Assembly (NCBI RefSeq): GCF_037198315.1
Contig: NZ_CP144913.1
Coordinates: 2,604,001-2,668,000 of the forward strand
DNA: 64,000 bases
Reading direction: 5' to 3'
From: Janibacter sp. A1S7
GTDB lineage: Bacteria; Actinomycetota; Actinomycetes; Actinomycetales; Dermatophilaceae
Below are positions 62,382 to 64,000 of this stretch, one piece after another. Every line of letters starts with the position of its first letter. Position 1 is the stretch's first letter. Under the pieces are notes generated by a model that was not told where the DNA came from, ran no database searches, and saw nothing but the letters and a program-made list of their open reading frames with translations. A program made the position numbers and the translations under genes.

Positions 62382-62610
62382 TCGTCTGGCCCCCGCCTGT
62401 TTGCGCCCGTGCTCCCGGTGGTGGGGTGCGCGAGCGGTTTGCTGGGTTGGTCGAGGAGTGTGATGGGTGGTATGACCCGGATCCGGTGTGATGGGTGGGT
62501 CGGGGGTGGGACGTTACGTGCGGGGGTCGCGTTGTGCCACGATGTCGGGTGATATCTGCCCAGGGGCGCGTTGAGGACGTCCACGGGAGCGAGCGCGAAG
62601 GGTGGCACCT
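62382..62610. other. Intergenic region before the LCP gene
   Basis: A G/T-rich stretch without a supported gene. GTGTGATGGGTGG occurs twice, about 30 nt apart (near 62458 and 62488), and may be a direct-repeat regulatory site; nothing else was recognised. Confidence 0.3.
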
Positions 62611-64000
62611 GTGGCTTCTCAGGACGAGACTGCCCGGGGTCATCGTGGGCCCGGGGTGCGTGGGGCGCATGCTCGGCGTGCGGCGCGTCAGGTCCGTCGG
62701 TACTACGCGCTGACTGCGGCCAGCACGATCGTTCCGGGTCTGGGGTTGATCCGCACCCGGCGCCGGGTGGGGCAGGGGCTGGTTGCCGTGTTCGTGGTCG
62801 CGTTCGTCGTCCTGGTTGGTTACCTGGTGGCCAGGGGGTTGATGGGTCTGATTCGTGTCGTGGTCAGTCGTAGCGCGTTGAGTGTGGTCATCTCGGTCCT
62901 GGTGGTCGTGGCGGTGGTGTGGATCGGGGCGATCCTGCTGACGGCCAGGGACAACATGCCCGAGGGCGCGCATGGTCGTCCGAAGGTCGCGATGGTGGTC
63001 TTTGCTGCGTTGGCTGCCGTGCTGGTCCTGGCGCCCGCGGCGCAGGCGGTGCGTTACGCGGTGATCCAGCACTCGTTGATCGGTAGTGTCTTCGACACGT
63101 TGCGTCCCGATGGTGCGGTGGGGCCCGGTGGTGGTCAGGACCCGTGGGCCGGTACCGATCGGGTCAACATGTTGTTGTTGGGGTCGGACGCCGGCAAGGG
63201 CCGGATCGGGACCCGGCCGGATGCGATCATGGTTGCGAGTATCGATCCGCAGTCCGGTGAGACGGTCTTGTTCGGGATCCCGCGCAACCTGCAGGACATT
63301 CCCTTCTCGCAGGACAATCCCCTCTCGCAGCTCTACCCGCAGGGGTACGACTGCGGTGACCAGTGCCTGATGGAGTTCGTCTGGACGCTGGGCAAGGACC
63401 ACGCCGATCTCTTCCCTGATGACCCGAACCCGGGCCTGACGGTGACCAAGGACGCGGTCTCGCAGATCCTGGGTCTGGACGTGGACTACACGACGGTGGT
63501 CAACCTCGAGGGTTTCACCCAGCTGGTGGACGCGATGGGCGGCGTCGAGGTCGATGTGCAGGAGCGGGTCTGCATCGGGTGCAAGCTGGATGCGTACGGC
63601 AACGTGGTGGGGACCACGGGGTGGATCGAGCCCGGTGTGCAGCAGCTCGATGGCTTCCACGCGTTGTGGTACTCGCGTTCGCGGGCGGCTTCGCGTGATG
63701 GGGACTTCTCCCGGATGCGTCGACAGCGGTGCATGGTCGGAGCGCTGCTCAACCAGGTCAACCCGACGTCGATGCTCGTGCGCTACCCGGCGCTGGCCTC
63801 GACGCTGGAGGACAACGTGCGGGTGGACGTCCCCGAGCAGGACCTCGATGAGTGGGCCGAGCTGGTGCTGCGGATCCAGCACGGCGGCTCGATCAAGTCG
63901 CTGCCGCTGACCAACGACGTCATCGACGTCGTCAACCCCGACTACCCGAAGATCCACCAGATGGTCACCGACGCGATCACCCCGCCCGAGCCGACACCCC
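62611..64000 (+). CDS. LytR-CpsA-Psr (LCP) family glycopolymer transferase, incomplete
   Basis: Four hundred and sixty-three residues are visible before the window ends. About four N-terminal transmembrane segments (VGQGLVAVFVVAFVVLVGYL, LSVVISVLVVVAVVWIGAIL, VAMVVFAALAAVLVLAPAA) precede the LCP domain at about residue 175: VNMLLLGSDAGKGRIGTRPD, AIMVASIDPQSGETVLFGIP and RNL, then VDAMGGVEVDVQERV, DGFHALWYSRSRAASRDGDF and RMRRQRCMV. LCP enzymes attach polymers such as arabinogalactan or teichoic acids to peptidoglycan. The GTG at 62611 has GAAGG 9 nt upstream. Codon third positions carry more G and T than neighbouring genes. Confidence 0.92.
   Translation, partial: MASQDETARGHRGPGVRGAHARRAARQVRRYYALTAASTIVPGLGLIRTRRRVGQGLVAVFVVAFVVLVGYLVARGLMGLIRVVVSRSALSVVISVLVVVAVVWIGAILLTARDNMPEGAHGRPKVAMVVFAALAAVLVLAPAAQAVRYAVIQHSLIGSVFDTLRPDGAVGPGGGQDPWAGTDRVNMLLLGSDAGKGRIGTRPDAIMVASIDPQSGETVLFGIPRNLQDIPFSQDNPLSQLYPQGYDCGDQCLMEFVWTLGKDHADLFPDDPNPGLTVTKDAVSQILGLDVDYTTVVNLEGFTQLVDAMGGVEVDVQERVCIGCKLDAYGNVVGTTGWIEPGVQQLDGFHALWYSRSRAASRDGDFSRMRRQRCMVGALLNQVNPTSMLVRYPALASTLEDNVRVDVPEQDLDEWAELVLRIQHGGSIKSLPLTNDVIDVVNPDYPKIHQMVTDAITPPEPTP

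Overview
The window is chromosomal DNA of a high-GC actinobacterium, most likely a Micrococcales species near the Intrasporangiaceae (Janibacter-like). That placement is inferred from gene content (Lsr2, bS22, RadA-DisA, class F sortase, a mycothiol-family remnant) and from gene orders I know from mycobacteria; no search was run. GC is high, genes are packed with many 1-8 nt overlaps, GTG starts are common, and at least fifteen genes look leaderless (a -10 hexamer 6-7 nt before the start codon).

Layout. 1-11.9 kb is mostly minus strand: an incomplete Lys/Ala/Thr-rich gene, a GalE-like epimerase, ribosomal protein bS22, a small HTH protein, an AcuC-like deacetylase, KtrA, two acetyltransferases, ProC, a degenerate proline dehydrogenase paralogue, a YegS-type lipid kinase, an ABC exporter with its TetR regulator and probable operator, a sugar phosphate isomerase-like protein and Ppx/GppA. 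11.9-18.9 kb is plus strand: a Cys-rich protein, an FAD oxidase, radA, disA, a secreted propeller-like protein and mutY. 18.9-25.3 kb holds ArgA-like acetyltransferase, an AbiEi/Vsr-like gene between inverted copies of a dispersed repeat, clpC with a ClgR-like site, a monooxygenase and an MFS exporter. 25.3-30.5 kb is a DNA-repair island (Nei1, Ku, stand-alone ligase, LigD-type polymerase) containing a galactokinase remnant. 30.5-38.5 kb carries a FhuF-like protein, lsr2, lysS and the NAD/pantothenate genes nadC-nadB-panD-panC. 38.5-42 kb has a MidA-type methyltransferase, an SGNH lipoprotein and an orphan nuoD. 42-45.1 kb is a cell-surface cassette of two paralogous secreted proteins and a class F sortase. 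45.2-47.2 kb has an ECF sigma factor and a VOC protein. 47.3-56.6 kb is the minus-strand run DUF3180-folBK-folP-folE-ftsH-hpt-tilS-metalloprotease-dacB, with ppa divergent after it. 57.3-64 kb is accessory: small proteins, an epoxide hydrolase-like enzyme, a large lipoprotein, a mycothiol-family remnant and an LCP gene cut by the right edge.

The backbone is housekeeping: folate, NAD, pantothenate, proteolysis, translation and DNA repair. The parts most worth a second look are (i) a family of 17-bp units grouped into four intergenic repeats, two of which bracket a restriction-like gene, (ii) the sortase cassette, whose substrates share a QTDGLTP tail rather than LPXTG, (iii) the pairing of a MidA/NDUFAF7-type methyltransferase with an orphan NuoD, and (iv) a word, CGAAGGGG, that is clearly over-represented. 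No rRNA, tRNA, CRISPR array, phage or canonical insertion sequence was recognised.
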